From Metapseudomonas resinovorans DSM 21078 (GTDB taxonomy: Bacteria; Pseudomonadota; Gammaproteobacteria; Pseudomonadales; Pseudomonadaceae): 64,000 nt of DNA. A program made the translations under genes and the position numbers. The stretch lies in assembly GCF_000423545.1 (NCBI RefSeq), contig NZ_AUIE01000025.1, forward strand, positions 55,367 through 119,366. The letters run 5' to 3'. The notes under the pieces were generated by a model. That model searched no databases, was not told where the DNA came from, and worked only from the letters and a program-made list of their open reading frames with translations. This document shows positions 9,851 to 18,813 of this stretch, piece after piece (the first letter of the stretch is position 1; every line of letters begins with the position of its first letter).

Positions 9851-11323
9851 TCAGGCTGCCGGGATCACCACCCGGCCGACGCTGGTGACGCGTTGGCCGA
9901 GTTCCACCGTGTCGATCTCGATCTGCGTGCCGAACTCGGCGGACAGTGTCTGCAGGCGCTCGAGGATGCGCCGCGCCTGCTGCTGGTTGTCCGCGCTGTC
10001 GAAGGCCAGGCGCGGGATGCCGCGTTCGGCGTCACGTCCGTCGAAACCCAGTTCGATGGGGTGCAGCAGCAGTTCCTTGAGGCGGCCATCCGTATTGAAA
10101 CGGCATTCGGCGACCACGCTTTCGAACCAGATCGGCTCGCTGAAGATGCCCACCACACGCTTCCACTCGAGGAACTCGGCCGGGGTGGAGATCCGCGGGT
10201 TGGTGATGCCCTTGGGGCCGACGATGGCTTCGGCGGCCATCCATTCCATCTCCTCCCACTCGTCGCGGGCCACGACCTGCTGGCTGTTGTCCATGAAGCA
10301 GAAGTTGCCCAGGGAGTAGAGCAGCGGTTTGCCGTTGTAGACCTCGATGCCGCGAATCTGGTGCGGGCCGTGGCCACAGAGCATGTCGGCACCGTTGTCC
10401 ACCAGGCTGCGCGCCAGGGTCGGCAGGTAGTTGGGCACTTCGGTGGTGAAGTTGTCCGGCTCGTGGGTGTGCTGGGCGACGATGGTGAAGTCGGAGGTCT
10501 GTTTGGCCTGGCGCAGGTTTAACAGGATTTCGGCCTGGTCGCGCTTGTCGCACTCATGGTGGATGCGCAGCGAGCCGGCGGCGGCGTTCGGATCGACGCG
10601 ATAGTGCAGGGCCATCCCCAGGTGCACGCTGTGCTGGCCGTAGAGGGCTTTCAGCAGGTAATGGTCCTGGAAGGCTTCCTGGTCGTTCAGGCGCTTGAGC
10701 ACGGCGAAGTCTTCAGCCGACACCAGGCGATGGGGCGTGGTGCGCAGCGGGTTCAGGCCGGGGCGCGGCGGCACGACGCCCAGCCCGTCGTTGGCCGGCG
10801 AGTTGGCTTCGAAAGTGGTGGCGTAGGAGATCAGCGACACCCGCGCCCGGTCGGTGTTGACGAAAGCCGGCGCCCGGGCGGCCGCTAGGCTGGCGCCGGT
10901 GCCGGCGTGGGTAATGCCGGCGGCATCCAGCAGTTCGTTGGTCATGCGCATGCCGGCTGTCCCCCAGTCCAGGGCGTGGTTGTTGGCGCGGGCCATGAGG
11001 TTGAAGCCCAGCGAGGCGAGGTCCGCCGGCGCGTCCGGGTCGCTGATCAGCCAGGCGAAGCCGGACTCGGCTTCCGGGTGGCCGTCGTAGGTCTTCAGGT
11101 CGATGGCCGAGCCTTCGTAGTTGCCGACCACCACATCGCCGCGACTGAGGATGTCCAGCAACTCGGGGGACTTGCGCTTGAGCTTATGGGCGATGGCGTG
11201 GGTGATGATGATGTCGCCCACGGCGATCACGCAGAAGCCGTCCTCGACCTCGGCTTCCCGCCAGGAGGGTTGCAGTTCCAGGGTGGCCGGCCGCTGCTGC
11301 GGAGCGCTGATACGTTGATGCAT
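9851..11323 (-). CDS. CapA-family (PGA_cap) metallophosphatase-fold protein
   Basis: A 490-residue protein of the CapA/PgsA fold, related to calcineurin-type metallophosphatases. Metal-site motifs: GDIIITH (36-42), GNYEGSAID, NNHALDWG, QHTHEPDN and CGHGPHQIRGIE. Classical CapA is membrane-anchored and serves poly-gamma-glutamate capsule synthesis. This one has no signal peptide or transmembrane segment, and no capB or capC is nearby, so a cytoplasmic hydrolytic role on gamma-linked or amide substrates is my inference. Start 11323 (MHQRIS) has AGGA about 10 bp upstream; the alternative at 11353 overlaps the preceding MFS gene. Confidence 0.83.
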   Translation of the reverse strand: MHQRISAPQQRPATLELQPSWREAEVEDGFCVIAVGDIIITHAIAHKLKRKSPELLDILSRGDVVVGNYEGSAIDLKTYDGHPEAESGFAWLISDPDAPADLASLGFNLMARANNHALDWGTAGMRMTNELLDAAGITHAGTGASLAAARAPAFVNTDRARVSLISYATTFEANSPANDGLGVVPPRPGLNPLRTTPHRLVSAEDFAVLKRLNDQEAFQDHYLLKALYGQHSVHLGMALHYRVDPNAAAGSLRIHHECDKRDQAEILLNLRQAKQTSDFTIVAQHTHEPDNFTTEVPNYLPTLARSLVDNGADMLCGHGPHQIRGIEVYNGKPLLYSLGNFCFMDNSQQVVARDEWEEMEWMAAEAIVGPKGITNPRISTPAEFLEWKRVVGIFSEPIWFESVVAECRFNTDGRLKELLLHPIELGFDGRDAERGIPRLAFDSADNQQQARRILERLQTLSAEFGTQIEIDTVELGQRVTSVGRVVIPAA

Positions 11324-11340
11324 GAAGCGTGATTCCTGAC

Positions 11341-12630
11341 TTAGGCCTGGCACGGGGCCGGCGTGATGGCGGATTCAGTGGAGTGGGTGGCGATCTTTGC
11401 GCGGCTGCGTTCCGGGTCGATCAGGCGCAGGCCGAGCAGGCCGCCGGCGATCAGGGCCAGGCCGAACAGCCCGACAGCCAGTTCGAAGCCCCTGGCGATG
11501 TCGCCGCCCTCCCAGCCGACAGCCTGGCCGACCACGTGGGGCGCGAGCATGCCGGCGCTGGTCATCAGGCCAATGTGAATGGCCAGCATGCTGCCGCGCT
11601 GACGGGGCGGGGCGATGAAGGCGACGATGCTGTTGGCGAAGGCCGGCAGCAGGTTCACCAGGATGCCGCCGACCAGGTACAGCGCCAGGGTCGCGGTCAG
11701 GCCCTGCTCAACGAAGCCCATCAGGCTCATGGCGAGGCCGGCGACCAGGCAGGCCAGCATGGGTGGGGCGACCATTGCCAGGCGTACGCTGGCGCCGCGC
11801 TTGAGGGCGCGCTGCGAGAGGCTGGAAACCGCCAGATTGAGGGCAATCACGCCGACGGTGGCGGCCATCACCACGTAGCCGGACTGCATTGGCGTCATCG
11901 CGAGGCCCTTCTGCAGGTACACCGGCACCCAGCTGTAAATCAGCGCAGTGGGCAGGTAGCTGCAGAAGCCGGCCAGGGTAATGAAAACGAAGGTGCGGTT
12001 GAGCAACAGGTGGCGATAGGGGGCGGTGCCGCCGGAGGCTTCGCCCTCGGCATCGTCATGCTGGCCTTCGCGTCCGTACACCAGCCACAGCACCAGCCAC
12101 ACCAGGCCGATGGCGGCCAGGATCAGGTAGCCCACGCGCCAGCCCAAGTGCTGGATCAGCAGCGGCAGCGACAATGCGCCGGCAATCGCGCCGAGCATGA
12201 TCGCCACCTGGATCAGCGCCGAAGGCAGTACCCGCTCGCGCGGTGCGTACCACTTGAAACAGGCGTGCTGGGTCACCGCGGTGCCCGGCCCGCAACCGGC
12301 GCCAAGCAGCATGCGGCTGGCCACCAGGGCGAAGAAGCTGCTGCTGAGGGCGGTCAGCAGCTGGGCCACCATCCACACCACGGACATGCCGGCCAGGATG
12401 CCGCGACTCGGCAGGCGGTTGGCGAGAAAGCCCACCAGCACGCCGGAGATGGAGTAGAGGAAGAAGAACGCGCTGCCGATGAAGCCGAACTGCTCGGGAC
12501 TGAGTTTCAGCTCGTCGATGATCTGCGGGCCGGCGAAGGCGAAGATGCTCTTGTCCAGCACGCTGATGACCATCACGGCCATCAGCAGGGCCACCACCAG
12601 GGGGCGGCGGCTGTCGGAAGGGACGCTCAT
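11341..12630 (-). CDS. MFS transporter (ACS-like family)
   Basis: A 429-residue major facilitator with 12 predicted helices in two halves of six and a charged loop (about 192-207) between them. The first helix region contains VISVLDKSIFAFAGPQI, as in anion:cation symporters for organic anions and N-acyl amino acids. The start codon overlaps the stop of the M20 gene by 4 bp (ATGA), and the CapA-like gene starts 17 bp after its stop, so translation is probably coupled. It is likely the importer for whatever the three neighbouring hydrolases process. Confidence 0.88.
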   Translation of the reverse strand: MSVPSDSRRPLVVALLMAVMVISVLDKSIFAFAGPQIIDELKLSPEQFGFIGSAFFFLYSISGVLVGFLANRLPSRGILAGMSVVWMVAQLLTALSSSFFALVASRMLLGAGCGPGTAVTQHACFKWYAPRERVLPSALIQVAIMLGAIAGALSLPLLIQHLGWRVGYLILAAIGLVWLVLWLVYGREGQHDDAEGEASGGTAPYRHLLLNRTFVFITLAGFCSYLPTALIYSWVPVYLQKGLAMTPMQSGYVVMAATVGVIALNLAVSSLSQRALKRGASVRLAMVAPPMLACLVAGLAMSLMGFVEQGLTATLALYLVGGILVNLLPAFANSIVAFIAPPRQRGSMLAIHIGLMTSAGMLAPHVVGQAVGWEGGDIARGFELAVGLFGLALIAGGLLGLRLIDPERSRAKIATHSTESAITPAPCQA

Positions 12631-13808
12631 GCTCGGGTCTCACTCAGGTAGGTTTCCACCAGACGCGCCCAGAGGCTGGCGCCGAAGGGGATGGCGGAGT
12701 CGTTGAAGTCATAGCCGGGGTTGTGGACCATGCAGCCGCTCGGGCCGCTGTTGCCATTGCCGAGCACCATGTAGCAACCCGGGCGCGCCTCTAGCATGGA
12801 GGCGAAGTCCTCGCTTCCCAGGTAGCCGCTGGGCACGCTGGTGAGCACCGCCTTTTCGCCCACAAGGCCGCGTGCTACCTGCTGCAGCAGCGTGGTCTCG
12901 GCCGGCGTATTGACCAGCACGCCGATGCGCTCGTCGTAGTCCAGGTCCAACTCGATGCCATGGGCAAGGGCGACGCCCTGGCTGATTTCGGTGATGCGTC
13001 GGCGCAGCAGGGTGCGGATGTCCGGGCTGGTGGAGCGCACGCTGAGTTTCAGGGTGGCCACATCCGGGATCACGTTATGGGCTTCACCGCCCTGGATGGC
13101 GCCGATTGTGATGACGCCCACCTCGCCGGCCGGCACGTTACGCGCGACGATGGTCTGCAGCGCCAGGACCAGTTCGGCGGCGGCGACGATCGGATCGCGG
13201 GCCTTGTGCGGCATGGCACCGTGGCCGCCGACACCGATCAGGCGAATGGTCGCCACGTCGGACGAGGCGCTCATGGCCCCCGGCTGGCTGACGAACATGC
13301 CCACCGGGAGCCCCGGCATGTTGTGCAGGGCGTAGACCGCATCGCAGGGAAAGCGCTCGAACAGGCCGTCTTCGATCATCCGCCGGGCGCCGCCCAGGGT
13401 TTCCTCGGCGGGCTGGAAGATCAGGTTGAGGGTGCCGTCGAACTGGCGCGTCTCGGCCAGGTAGCGGGCAGCGCAGAGCAGGATGGCGGTATGGCCGTCA
13501 TGGCCGCAGGCGTGCATCTTGCCGGCTTCGCGGCTGGCGTGGGGCACGCCGCTTTCTTCCTGGATCGGCAGGGCGTCCATGTCCGCGCGGATGCCGATGC
13601 TGCGGTTGCCACTGCCGTGCTTGAGGGCACCGACGACGCCCGTGCCGCCGATACCCTCGAAGACCTCATAACCCCATTGGCGCAGGTAGCCGGCCACCAG
13701 CTCGCTGGTGACGTGCTCCTCGAAACCGAGCTCGGGGTGCTGGTGGATCCGTCGCCGAATCTGCGCGAATTCATCCTGCCAGGCCAGGATCTGTGGGATC
13801 AGCTGCAT
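12627..13808 (-). CDS. M20 family amidohydrolase / aminoacylase
   Basis: A 393-residue member of the M20D group (hippurate hydrolase, N-acyl-L-amino-acid amidohydrolase, IAA-conjugate hydrolase). Metal-site motifs are ADMDALPIQEESG, CGHDGH (101-106), PAEETLGGARRMIEDG and the late histidine near GSEDFASML. It cleaves an acyl or aminoacyl amide from an amino acid. No signal peptide. It is the first structural gene downstream of the LysR regulator (147-bp gap) and is translationally coupled to the MFS gene. The true substrate is unknown. Confidence 0.9.
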   Translation of the reverse strand: MQLIPQILAWQDEFAQIRRRIHQHPELGFEEHVTSELVAGYLRQWGYEVFEGIGGTGVVGALKHGSGNRSIGIRADMDALPIQEESGVPHASREAGKMHACGHDGHTAILLCAARYLAETRQFDGTLNLIFQPAEETLGGARRMIEDGLFERFPCDAVYALHNMPGLPVGMFVSQPGAMSASSDVATIRLIGVGGHGAMPHKARDPIVAAAELVLALQTIVARNVPAGEVGVITIGAIQGGEAHNVIPDVATLKLSVRSTSPDIRTLLRRRITEISQGVALAHGIELDLDYDERIGVLVNTPAETTLLQQVARGLVGEKAVLTSVPSGYLGSEDFASMLEARPGCYMVLGNGNSGPSGCMVHNPGYDFNDSAIPFGASLWARLVETYLSETRA

Positions 13809-13955
13809 GGTTTGCCCTTGTTGTCGTGATCAGCATGGCGCGCAGCATGCCGCAGCCCGGGGTGGCCGGGATAATCACCTCTGGGCATGCGTATCGGCTT
13901 TGGTTATGCACGCGTTGCCAACGGGCAGCGCAGGTCACGACGGGGCCGGCGGGAT

Positions 13956-14885
13956 TCAGGGGGCGGGGTTGAGCAGCAGGCTGGCCTTGGGCGCATGGGG
14001 GTTCTTGTAGGCGTAGACCAGCTCATCGGTGAGGGCCTTGGCTTCGCGGGTCATCAATTCCTGGTCACGGCACACCAGGGAGATGTTCATCGGCGGCACC
14101 TGCTCCACCAGGTCGAGCGTCTCCAGTTCCTGGCCGAGCGTGCGCACATGGTCGAGCACGCGCAGTGACCAGTAACTCACCGCGTCGGTGTTCAGCGCCA
14201 GTTCGGAGAACAGCACCACCGAGGCGCATTCGATGACCCGTTCCGGCGGCTCCACCTGATAGGTTTCGAACATCCAGCCGACCCGCGACTGCTCCAGCGA
14301 GTCCTGCAGCAGCCACTCCTGGTCGCGCAACTCGCCCAGGGAGCGGGCATGGCGCAATGGGTGGCCCTTGCGCACGGCGAGCACGGTGGGCTGGGTGAAC
14401 AGCTCGGTCCAGTGGAATCCATCGCTGCTGCGGGAAGCCGGCAGTGAGGTGAGCACCAGGTCGAGTAAACCTTCGCGCAGGCCTTCCATCAGCTTCGACG
14501 GGCGCAGTTCGTGAATCTTCACCTGCACCTTGGGGAAACGCTTGCGGTAACGGTTGAGGCTGGCGATGAATTGCGCCCCCGGGGTCACCGGCGAGACGCC
14601 AATGGAGACGTTGCCGTCCATCACACCCTTGAGGGTTTCGATCTCATCGCGGGCGCGACGCACTTCTTCGAGAATCAGCCGTGCGCGGCGCACCAGGCGT
14701 TCGCCGTACTCGGTCAGGGTGATGCCGCGGTTGGAGCGCACCAGCAGCGGTACGCCAAGCTCGGCCTCCAGCTCCTTGATGCCCTTGGACAGGGCGGGCT
14801 GGGAAATATGGAGCAGCCGCGAGGCTTCCTGGATGCTGCCACTCTCGCAGATCGCGACGATGGCGCGGAGCTGGTGCAACTTCAT
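13956..14885 (-). CDS. LysR-type transcriptional regulator of the M20-MFS-CapA-M14 cluster
   Basis: A 309-residue LTTR: N-terminal winged helix-turn-helix (MKLHQLRAIVAICESGSIQEASRLL, in part) and C-terminal effector domain of about 220 residues. Start 14885 is fixed by the canonical LTTR opening; the longer in-frame extension is unsupported. It is encoded on the same strand just before the M20 gene rather than divergently, so it may be co-transcribed or act on the 13809-13955 gap, which contains GATAATC and GGTTATGC half-sites. Effector unknown, plausibly the cluster substrate. Confidence 0.88.
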   Translation of the reverse strand: MKLHQLRAIVAICESGSIQEASRLLHISQPALSKGIKELEAELGVPLLVRSNRGITLTEYGERLVRRARLILEEVRRARDEIETLKGVMDGNVSIGVSPVTPGAQFIASLNRYRKRFPKVQVKIHELRPSKLMEGLREGLLDLVLTSLPASRSSDGFHWTELFTQPTVLAVRKGHPLRHARSLGELRDQEWLLQDSLEQSRVGWMFETYQVEPPERVIECASVVLFSELALNTDAVSYWSLRVLDHVRTLGQELETLDLVEQVPPMNISLVCRDQELMTREAKALTDELVYAYKNPHAPKASLLLNPAP

Positions 14886-15022
14886 GAACGGGCCCGGGTG
14901 GTTGGAGAGTGGGCCGACTTTAAGGCAAGAAGTGGGCCTGGTGCTGTAAAGAGAAGTTTCAGCGGTGCGACGGTGCCGGGAATTTCCGGACTCCATCCGG
15001 GTGATGAAATGCTTCTCCTGTG

Positions 15023-15115
15023 GGGGGCGATATCAATCGCCAAGGGCGGCGTAGCTGCCCCTGCGGGTTCCAGGGGCAGACCTTCGGCCTGCTTGGCGAT
15101 TGAAATCGCCCCTAC
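15023..15115. repeat. Long imperfect palindrome of the GGGGCGAT family
   Basis: Outer arms GGGGCGATATCAATCGCC and GGCGATTGAAATCGCCCC, with inner complementary parts GCTGCCCCTG and CAGGGGCAG. It is a two-unit REP-like cluster between the LysR gene and the DUF1329 terminator, related to the elements near 44.9, 50.9, 56.9 and 63.4 kb. Confidence 0.75.
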
Positions 15116-15142
15116 AAGGTGGCCGTGGGCCGATCCAGCTTC

Positions 15143-15168
15143 GAAAAAGGCGGCCCGAAGGCCGCCAA
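15143..15168 (-). terminator. Rho-independent terminator of the DUF1302-DUF1329 operon
   Basis: Minus-strand stem GGCGGCC / GGCCGCC with a TTCG loop and a T5 tail, about 18 bp after the DUF1329 stop. Confidence 0.88.
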
Positions 15169-15185
15169 GGTGGAGCGCGATGCGA

Positions 15186-16559
15186 TCAGCGGATACCGGT
15201 GGCACGCAGGGCGTTGGGGGTGAACTGCTTGCGGCTGTAGTTGATGTCGAACTGGTAGGCGTTCTTTTCCTCGTTGTAGAGGGCGTTCACCGCGTAGCGA
15301 CCGGATTGCACGTCGTAGTGGGTTTCGGCGTTGAACAGCGGCATCTGCTGGTCGTAGAAGAAGCTGGTGTGGCCTTCGGAAACCCGCCACAGGTTGCCGC
15401 GACCGTCGTAGGCGTCGGCTTCGGCGGCTTGCCAGCTGTCCTCGTCGATGTACAGGTCGCGCCGCGAGTAGATGTGGCGCTGGCCTGGCTTCAGGGTCGC
15501 GGTCACGTGCCAGACGCGGTGCAGCTCATAGCGGGTGTGCTCGGGGTTGAGGTGGCCGGGCTTGATGACGTCGCTGTATTTCAGCTTGGACGAGCCCAGC
15601 TTGTAGGCGTTGTAGGGGATGTACAGCTCCTGCTTGCCTACCAGTTTCCAGTCGAAGCGGTCCGGCGCACCGTTGAACATGTCGAAGTCGTCCAGGGTCC
15701 GCATGCCTTCGGCGCCGGGGCTGTCGTAGGCGATCTGTGGGGCACGGCGCACGCGGCGCTGACCGGCGCTGTACTGCCAGGCCATGCGTGGTTCCCGGAC
15801 CTGGTTGATGGTCTCGTGGATCAACAGCACGCCGCCCGCCAGGCGAGCCGGGGAGAGGAATTCCTCGCGGTAGAAGTAAAGGATGTTCTCCATCTCCTGC
15901 GGCGAGTAGTCCGACAGGCCCACCGGATAAGCCAGCTGCTGCTTCACCAGGCTTGGGGTGAAGGCGCCGTTGGCCTGGGGCGAGGCCTGCACCACCTGGC
16001 GCTGCAGGGAAAGACCGCGGTAGCGGCCGATGTGGTTCCAGATCACCTCCAGGCCGTCCTTCGGGATGGCGAAAGGCAGGCCGCCGCTCTTGTAGTGCTG
16101 CAGGCCGTTGCCGCTTTCCGCCAGTTGGGTGTTGCCGGCGTTTTCGCGGGTGGTGTCCAGGTAGCCCTGGGGCAGGTTGATGGAGCGGCGAGTCGGGTAG
16201 ACCGGAATGCGGTAGCTGTCCGGGTAGCGCTTGAACAGCGCCAACTGGCCGGGGGTCAGCTTGTCCTTGTACTGCTCGACATTCTGCGCGGTGATGGTGA
16301 ACAGCGGTTGGTCGGCGGCATAGGGGTCGGAAAGGAAGCCGTCGGCGTCACGCTGGCCGGCGTCCTTGGCCAGGCCGCCGGTCCAGGCCGGGATGCTGCC
16401 CTCGGCATTACCGGCTTTCTCGGCCCCCATCGGGGTGAGGTCGGCGCCAAGGCGCGCAACCTGGTCGGCCGGCACCGCGGCCAGCGCCTGGGTGGCGAGC
16501 AGGCTGAGGCCGATGCAGCCGGCGCGCAGGAGTCGTGAATCGATCATGTTCAGTTTCAT
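15186..16559 (-). CDS. DUF1329 outer-membrane lipoprotein-sorting-like protein
   Basis: A 457-residue DUF1329 protein with a hydrophobic export signal at about 8-28, ending QALA. The fold is LolA/LolB-like, and family members act in the envelope, often beside DUF1302 barrels and RND-type exporters in hydrophobic-compound or siderophore clusters. Here it directly follows a DUF1302 gene (11-bp gap) and ends at a terminator; no RND partner is adjacent. GAGG lies 9 bp upstream of the start. The substrate is unknown; lipid or sterol-like ligands are a family-based guess. Confidence 0.85.
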   Translation of the reverse strand: MKLNMIDSRLLRAGCIGLSLLATQALAAVPADQVARLGADLTPMGAEKAGNAEGSIPAWTGGLAKDAGQRDADGFLSDPYAADQPLFTITAQNVEQYKDKLTPGQLALFKRYPDSYRIPVYPTRRSINLPQGYLDTTRENAGNTQLAESGNGLQHYKSGGLPFAIPKDGLEVIWNHIGRYRGLSLQRQVVQASPQANGAFTPSLVKQQLAYPVGLSDYSPQEMENILYFYREEFLSPARLAGGVLLIHETINQVREPRMAWQYSAGQRRVRRAPQIAYDSPGAEGMRTLDDFDMFNGAPDRFDWKLVGKQELYIPYNAYKLGSSKLKYSDVIKPGHLNPEHTRYELHRVWHVTATLKPGQRHIYSRRDLYIDEDSWQAAEADAYDGRGNLWRVSEGHTSFFYDQQMPLFNAETHYDVQSGRYAVNALYNEEKNAYQFDINYSRKQFTPNALRATGIR

Positions 16560-16570
16560 GTGCAGGGACC

Positions 16571-18385
16571 TCAGAAGCTCGCGCCGACGCTGAAGGCGAG
16601 GAAGTCGCGGTCGGTATTGGTGTTGAAGTCGCCGCCGAAGTAATCGGTGTAACTCAGGCTGGCGGTGTAGGTGGACAGGTAGTCGGCATCCAGGCCGACG
16701 CTCACCGACTTGTTGTCTTCGGTGAAGGTCGGGCCGAAGCCGTCGACGTCATGGGCAAAGGCCAGGTTGGGCTTGAGGTTGACCCCGGCGATGGCGTCGT
16801 TGAACTCCAGCTGCGCGCGCAGGCGGTAGCCCCAGGAGTTGTCGGTGTAGAAGCCCTTGTCGGTGCACTGGTCCGGGTTGGTGGTGTTGAGCAGGGCGGT
16901 GCATACCCTGTTGCCGGTGCTGCCCAACGCGGATGCCGAACTCGGCAGGGCGCCGTTGCCGAACACGCTGCTGCGGCCGAAGCGCAGGTCCGAGCCATCG
17001 CTGGAACCGAGGTCGCCGATATGGCTGAAGCCCACTTCGGCCACCAGGTTCAGGCGGTCGGCGGCCAGTATCTGGTCGAAGGTGTGCACCGCGGTGACCT
17101 GGGCCTGGCTGAAGGGCATGCGCTTGTAGCCCTGTACCAGGCTGCCGGCGCTGGTGTCGGCCCAGTCGGTGTCGAAGATCGCCAGGCCATCGAGGTTCAG
17201 CAGACCCACCAGGCCGCCGACGCTGGCGGCGGTGGACACGTCCGTGCCGTTGAGCGACAGCGGCATGTTGGGTCGGTGACTGATCTCGCCCGAGAGCGCG
17301 GTGCCATCCGGCAGGGTTGTGGCGAAGCTGATGCCGTAAAGGCGGATGTCCTCGGGGTAGGCCAGCTGGTAGCGCGCGGTGGCCGGGCCGGGGGCGCCGC
17401 TGATCGCCGCCAGACTGGGCGCGCCAACCGTCCAGACGCTTTCCGGCGTACGGCTGTGGTAGTTCATGGCGTAGAAGCCGAACTCGGTATCGTTCAGCGC
17501 CGGTACCAGCCAGCGCATGGCCACGCCGAACTGGCCGCCGTCGCGGGCTTCGTCATCCGGAAGGCGCGGCACCCAGCCGTAGCGGGCCGGGTCGCGGTCG
17601 AAGTCGGTGCCGAAGGTGGTCATGCCGAGATCGCAGCCCTTCGGCGCGGTATCGCTGCCGAAGAAGGTGCCGCAGTTGTCCAGTACGGTCTTGTCCCACT
17701 CCAGTTGGTAGAAGGCTTCCACCGAGAGGTTCTCGGTCAGGCCCTGGGTGGCGTAGAGCATGTTCACCGGGATCAGGCCTTCCTTGATCTCCGAGCCGGG
17801 GCGGCGGAACGCGGCGACGTCGGTCGGGTTGATGGCGTTGATGCCATTGGCGATGAAGGTGCTTTCGCCCCAGCTCACCACCTGTTTGCCGGCGCGCGCG
17901 CTGCCGGGCAGGTCGCCGAGCAGGTAGTTGTGGTAGACGAAGGCGTCCAGCAGTTGGGCGCCGGACGACTTGGCGGCGTTATCGCGGCCGCTGTCGTCGA
18001 TGTCATAGAGCGGGCGGTGTTCGTCCTTGAGCTCGAAGTCGTACCAGTACTTGCCACGCAGGAAGACGCCGGTGTCGCCGTACTTGAGTTCGAGGTCGTG
18101 GATGCCCTTGAAGATCTTCGAGAAGGTCTCGCCCTTCTTGAAGTTCAGCCGGCCGTCGTCGCTGGTGCGGGTCGAGGCGGTGCCGCCATTGGCCTTGCCG
18201 ATGAAGGCCTTGTCGGCATCGTCCATGGCCCAACTGGCGCCGATGGACAGCGACGAATCGAAACGGCCCTCGATCTCCCCGATGTTGAAACTGGCGGCCT
18301 GTGCCGGTAGCGCGCTGGACAGCGCTACAGCCAGGGCCAGGGCGCTGGGATACATGGCCCCCACGCCTGTTGTTGTTCTTTTCAT
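16571..18385 (-). CDS. DUF1302 outer-membrane beta-barrel protein
   Basis: A 604-residue DUF1302 protein: signal peptide (1-31, ending PAQA), N-terminal FNIGEIEGRFDSSLSIGASW, which is diagnostic for the family, then alternating aromatic beta-strands and a C-terminal strand ending in Phe (FLAFSVGASF), the signature of outer-membrane insertion. It is first in a two-gene operon with the DUF1329 gene. It probably forms an envelope passage or binding site for hydrophobic compounds. The 255 bp upstream, before a repeat, should contain the promoter. Confidence 0.87.
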   Translation of the reverse strand: MKRTTTGVGAMYPSALALAVALSSALPAQAASFNIGEIEGRFDSSLSIGASWAMDDADKAFIGKANGGTASTRTSDDGRLNFKKGETFSKIFKGIHDLELKYGDTGVFLRGKYWYDFELKDEHRPLYDIDDSGRDNAAKSSGAQLLDAFVYHNYLLGDLPGSARAGKQVVSWGESTFIANGINAINPTDVAAFRRPGSEIKEGLIPVNMLYATQGLTENLSVEAFYQLEWDKTVLDNCGTFFGSDTAPKGCDLGMTTFGTDFDRDPARYGWVPRLPDDEARDGGQFGVAMRWLVPALNDTEFGFYAMNYHSRTPESVWTVGAPSLAAISGAPGPATARYQLAYPEDIRLYGISFATTLPDGTALSGEISHRPNMPLSLNGTDVSTAASVGGLVGLLNLDGLAIFDTDWADTSAGSLVQGYKRMPFSQAQVTAVHTFDQILAADRLNLVAEVGFSHIGDLGSSDGSDLRFGRSSVFGNGALPSSASALGSTGNRVCTALLNTTNPDQCTDKGFYTDNSWGYRLRAQLEFNDAIAGVNLKPNLAFAHDVDGFGPTFTEDNKSVSVGLDADYLSTYTASLSYTDYFGGDFNTNTDRDFLAFSVGASF

Positions 18386-18680
18386 GATGCTCTCCGCCTG
18401 GTCAAAGAAGGCCCGCGGAAAGACCCGCCGGGCTCACGCTTCTTTGCAGCCTGATGACAGGTGCGGGGGCATCCTAGGTAAGGGGACGGCCTCCTGACTT
18501 CTGAATAATCCTTATGCCCATAGCCAAAGGTGAGGATGGCGACGGTGCAGTTGGCGGCGAGGCGCAGGCGGGAGCCGGGAAAATGCTGCTCCGTTAGGCG
18601 CTGGTCGCGCATAACCCGGAGTTATCCCGATAAACAGGATTAAAGACGGATGCGGCGTTCCGGGCAGAGTCAGCGCTTGT

Positions 18681-18743
18681 TGTGGGAGCGAGCTTGCTCG
18701 AGAAGGCCGTGCCCGGGGCTGTTCGCGAGCAAGCTCGCTCCTG
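18681..18743. repeat. REP pair of the GGAGCGAGCTTGCTCG family
   Basis: Two inverted copies: GGGAGCGAGCTTGCTCG and CGCGAGCAAGCTCGCTCC, separated by about 25 bp. This is the common Pseudomonas REP doublet. It lies between the DUF1302 promoter region and the metF terminator. Confidence 0.85.
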
Positions 18744-18760
18744 CGCGGCCATGCAGATGC

Positions 18761-18800
18761 GGAAAAGAAAAAGGCCGGGACAACGCCCGGCCTTCTTGTC
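18761..18800 (-). terminator. Rho-independent terminator of ahcY-metF
   Basis: Minus-strand stem AAGGCCGGGC / GTCCCGGCCTT with a short loop, followed by TTTTTCTTTT, 14 bp after the metF stop. Confidence 0.9.
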
Positions 18801-18813
18801 TTCTACAAGGTAC

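Noticed and set aside
14511..16538. Plus-strand frame of 675 codons opposite the DUF1329 gene
   Set aside because: Overlaps a typical signal-peptide protein on the other strand and spans a terminator and a REP cluster.
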